Shown here one piece after another: positions 61,520-64,000 of a stretch of DNA of 64,000 nucleotides. Both the position numbers and the translations under genes were made by a program. The DNA is from Paulownia fortunei (Eukaryota; Streptophyta; Magnoliopsida; Lamiales; Paulowniaceae). A model generated the notes under the pieces. The model was not told where the DNA came from. It did no database searches and worked only from the letters and a program-made list of their open reading frames with translations. The DNA lies in assembly GCA_019321725.1 (NCBI GenBank), contig CM033122.1:186001-250000 (forward strand). Reading direction: 5' to 3'. The stretch's first letter is position 1, and each line of letters opens with the position of its first letter.

Positions 61520-63301
61520 TAATGTCGGCATTTTCTTTGTTGGCCAATTCAAATCATGTATGAGAGAATGAAATCATAAGAATCTGTATTCGTCTGTTTT
61601 TTTCTTTTTTCTTTTTAATAAAAAAAGCAGCATTTGATCGAATGGAGCCGAATAAAGTAATGTTTAATCTTGATTTGAATTTCTTATTAAGCTTAAAATA
61701 GTATTTTAATTTAATTTATTATTAAACGAGTCAAATTCAAATAAATTTTAATCAGTTGAATACAAGTCAACTAAAAATAGTTTGATATTTTTATGAATAT
61801 TTTATTATTTTACAGTAATTTGATGTTTTTATGGATATTTTATTAATTTTTAATTATTTGAGTTGATGACGAACTAAATTTCAATGTGATCGAACGAAAA
61901 AAAGTTATTCTAATTTTATTTATTATGTTTAACAATTAAATTATTTTCAAATCGAATACGAATAGTTTGAATTTATTTCTTAGTCCTACTATGATATCTT
62001 AAAATTGAAAAAAAAAAATAATAATTTGACACCTTTCTTATTAAACCGATGTTGAGTGAAAGCAAGCAAAATTTAGATATGGTAAAACATTATTCTACCT
62101 TTCTTCTCTTGAAACTTTGAAATTCATGAGGGGAAGTTTAGTTAAATGTTAAACCATAAAAAGAAAAAAAACAAAAGCAGTTAAATGTCAACATCATTGC
62201 ATTGTCATTTGAACAGCACAAAATTTTTGTATTTGATTATAGATTTTGAATTTGATTGAAGAAAATATTACTACTAAAAAAATATAAGATAATGTATGAT
62301 TTAAGATTATACAAATGTAAGTGATGTGTCAAAAATTAATTAATTCTAGTAATTGGGCCTAGATATTTTGGGTTGAATTGAAGTTATACCAAAATAGAAT
62401 ATAAGTTGCCTTAGAATAATAATTAGAAGAATCTTATAAATACAATTATTGAAAAAGAAATATTTTATAAGATTTGATATTCTATTGTGATAAAGAATAA
62501 GAAAATATGTTAGACAAAGTAACCACCTTTCTTTCATCAATATAAATAAGTCTCATTCTCCATAGAATGAAGTATTTTTTTTATTTTCATATAAATTACT
62601 TGAAATTACTTTGATATCTATTATCTACTATATAATTACTTATTGACATGAGCCTTTAATACTTTATTGTTTTATAGATTAATGATTATAGATAAAATAA
62701 ATAAATCTATGTGATACAACATCATTAAGTAATTTCCAAAATAAGCAAAACTCATAACCTTTTATTGATGAACTAAAAGGACATTGTCATCCATGAAGTC
62801 CATAGCGATCCCACAAACATATGTCATCATTACATAAAATACAGGACTCATATGAACTCCTTATAACGTGAAATATAATCAATATATAATACATAGCATT
62901 GTTTTTCATTGGTTATATTCGCAATGACAAATATCTATATTGAAATGTAATCAAGAACAAATTGATTTTATATGGACATTAATATGTAAATCTGAAATGG
63001 TTGAAAAGGAAAAATAAATAAATAAAAAGAATCCATGGATATGCTTCCATTCCAATTTTAAATTAAAACATTGCTCAATAATATCTACTCCAATAAATAT
63101 AAATATTTTGCATTCCAAATTTACCTCAAACCCCAATAAAGAAAGACAGCTAATTAATTTGCTGGTAATTAATAGCTAAGATCTTCGTAATCAACAGATG
63201 AGATTTTGGTAACCAAGAAATTAATACTATTAATCACATTTCTTGGACATAGGTCAAAACCGTAAATTCATCATATTATTTACACTTCAAGTTCATAGCA
63301 C
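61520..63301. other. AT-rich intergenic region
   Basis: About 1.8 kb between the GT47 stop and the last gene. It contains AT-rich low-complexity DNA with homopolymer runs. No coding exon, RNA gene or mobile element was recognised. Confidence 0.6.
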
Positions 63302-63302
63302 C

Positions 63303-63366
<64 letters not shown>
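63302..63366. repeat. (CT)n(CA)n compound microsatellite
   Basis: A CT run (63303-63335, one interruption) leads straight into a CA run (to 63366). It lies 150-215 bp upstream of the last start codon, probably in its 5' leader or core promoter. Confidence 0.9.
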
Positions 63367-63367
<1 letters not shown>

Positions 63368-63515
63368 GTCTTTAAGTCATTCGCCCGCCTTTTCATTCCC
63401 TTTCCATATAACCGTCTCCTCAACAACTTCAAACACTCGTCACAACTGGTGTGTGAAAATACATACATACACGCATACAAACATATCATAAACACATACA
63501 CACACAGAGGGAGAG

Positions 63516-63779
63516 ATGGTGATGATGAAGAATGGTGGTGGTGTAACTTTGTCGATCGTAGTACTGTCAGCAGTTTTTGCGACATCGATCGCCGTTGTTT
63601 TCGTCTTGGGATACTTCTCCGATAGAACTAATGGAGTCGGGTCGTTTTATTCGGGTTCTGAAGCAGAACTCAAGATACCAATAGTTGAGTTGGTCACCAC
63701 TGCTGCACATACACGTAATGATGAATCCAGAGCGGTGCTTTCTTCTGAATTCTCATCCAAATTCAAGCCAACTGTCAGC
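63516..63779 (+). CDS. Unrecognised membrane-anchored protein, first exon only (cut by window edge)
   Basis: The first 88 codons read in frame and end at a good donor (GTCAGC|GTAAGT at 63779/63780); the rest lies beyond the window. After MVMMKNGGGV comes one strong hydrophobic segment (LSIVVLSAVFATSIAVVFVLGYF), then a Ser/Glu-rich polar stretch. This is the shape of a type II membrane protein or an uncleaved signal anchor, as in many Golgi enzymes. I do not recognise the family. Methionines at codons 1, 3 and 4 are all possible starts; the first is listed. A CT/CA microsatellite lies just upstream. Confidence 0.6.
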
Positions 63780-64000
63780 GTAAGTATTTCACAGAGACAC
63801 ACATGTGTCATAGATGATTTTGAATATAAACATATTGAATGTTACTTGCAAATGACAGTCTGTGTAAATTTGTTTTCCGTTGTCATTTACACATGTTGAT
63901 TTCTCTATCCAGTTGTTACATAAATCTGATGGATTAAGTTAATTAATTAAGTGATGATCCTTAAGAGTGATGGTATAGGCACTCCAAATTTTACTTTGGG

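Noticed and set aside
1..64000. CRISPR arrays, operons, bacterial mobile elements or phage genes
   Set aside because: The window is plant nuclear DNA with spliced genes. No regularly spaced repeats or prokaryotic genes were found.
1..64000. tRNA or rRNA genes
   Set aside because: Scanning by eye found no convincing tRNA box A/box B pair with a cloverleaf, nor rRNA sequence. A covariance-model search could still find one I missed.

Overview
The window is nuclear DNA from a flowering plant, almost certainly a eudicot. Genes are split by AT-rich GT..AG introns, spacers are AT-rich with many (TA)n, (CA)n and (CT)n tracts, and the proteins belong to plant families: TOPLESS co-repressor, TPD1-like secreted proteins, GH79 heparanase-like protein, organellar cysteinyl-tRNA synthetase, HPGT-type galactosyltransferase, plant synaptotagmin and GT47 glycosyltransferase. 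All gene models were assembled by hand from splice signals and family similarity remembered from the literature. No database search was run.

Layout, left to right: (1) 1.2-8.0 kb, minus: a divergent TOPLESS-related co-repressor of about 25 exons. (2) 12.3-14.6 kb, plus: a three-exon acidic nuclear protein. (3) 15.4-19.3 kb, minus: a tandem trio of TPD1-like genes. Two are intact (123 residues each, six cysteines) and one is a broken copy. (4) 22.7-26.6 kb, plus: a nine-exon GH79 heparanase-like enzyme. (5) 27.4-29.5 kb, minus: an intron-containing organellar-type L13 ribosomal protein pseudogene that keeps a ribosomal-protein style promoter. (6) 30.3-35.6 kb, minus: nine-exon organellar cysteinyl-tRNA synthetase. 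(7) 37.0-41.3 kb, minus: hydroxyproline O-galactosyltransferase. (8) 42.3-45.2 kb, minus: EMC7. (9) 46.2-50.8 kb, minus: EamA-family transporter. (10) 52.5-57.3 kb, minus: SYT5-like synaptotagmin with one abnormal splice donor. (11) 58.5-61.5 kb, plus: GT47 glycosyltransferase, divergent from SYT5. (12) 63.5 kb to the right edge, plus: first exon of an unrecognised membrane-anchored protein.

There is no operon-like logic. The block HPGT - EMC7 - EamA, all in one orientation, matches my memory of an Arabidopsis chromosome 4 block that also has a TPD1-like neighbour, so this looks like conserved ancestral gene order. Three genes act on cell-surface glycans, or probably do: HPGT starts arabinogalactan chains, GH79 trims glucuronic acid and GT47 is a Golgi-type transferase. 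Their proximity is probably chance.

I saw no mobile element with coding capacity, CRISPR array, rRNA or convincing tRNA. I found no clearly new biological system. The observations most worth checking are the one-base anomaly at a SYT5 splice donor, the two pseudogenes with their readable lesions and retained promoters, the perfect 98-bp tandem duplication inside an HPGT intron, and an AT-rich dispersed repeat present twice.
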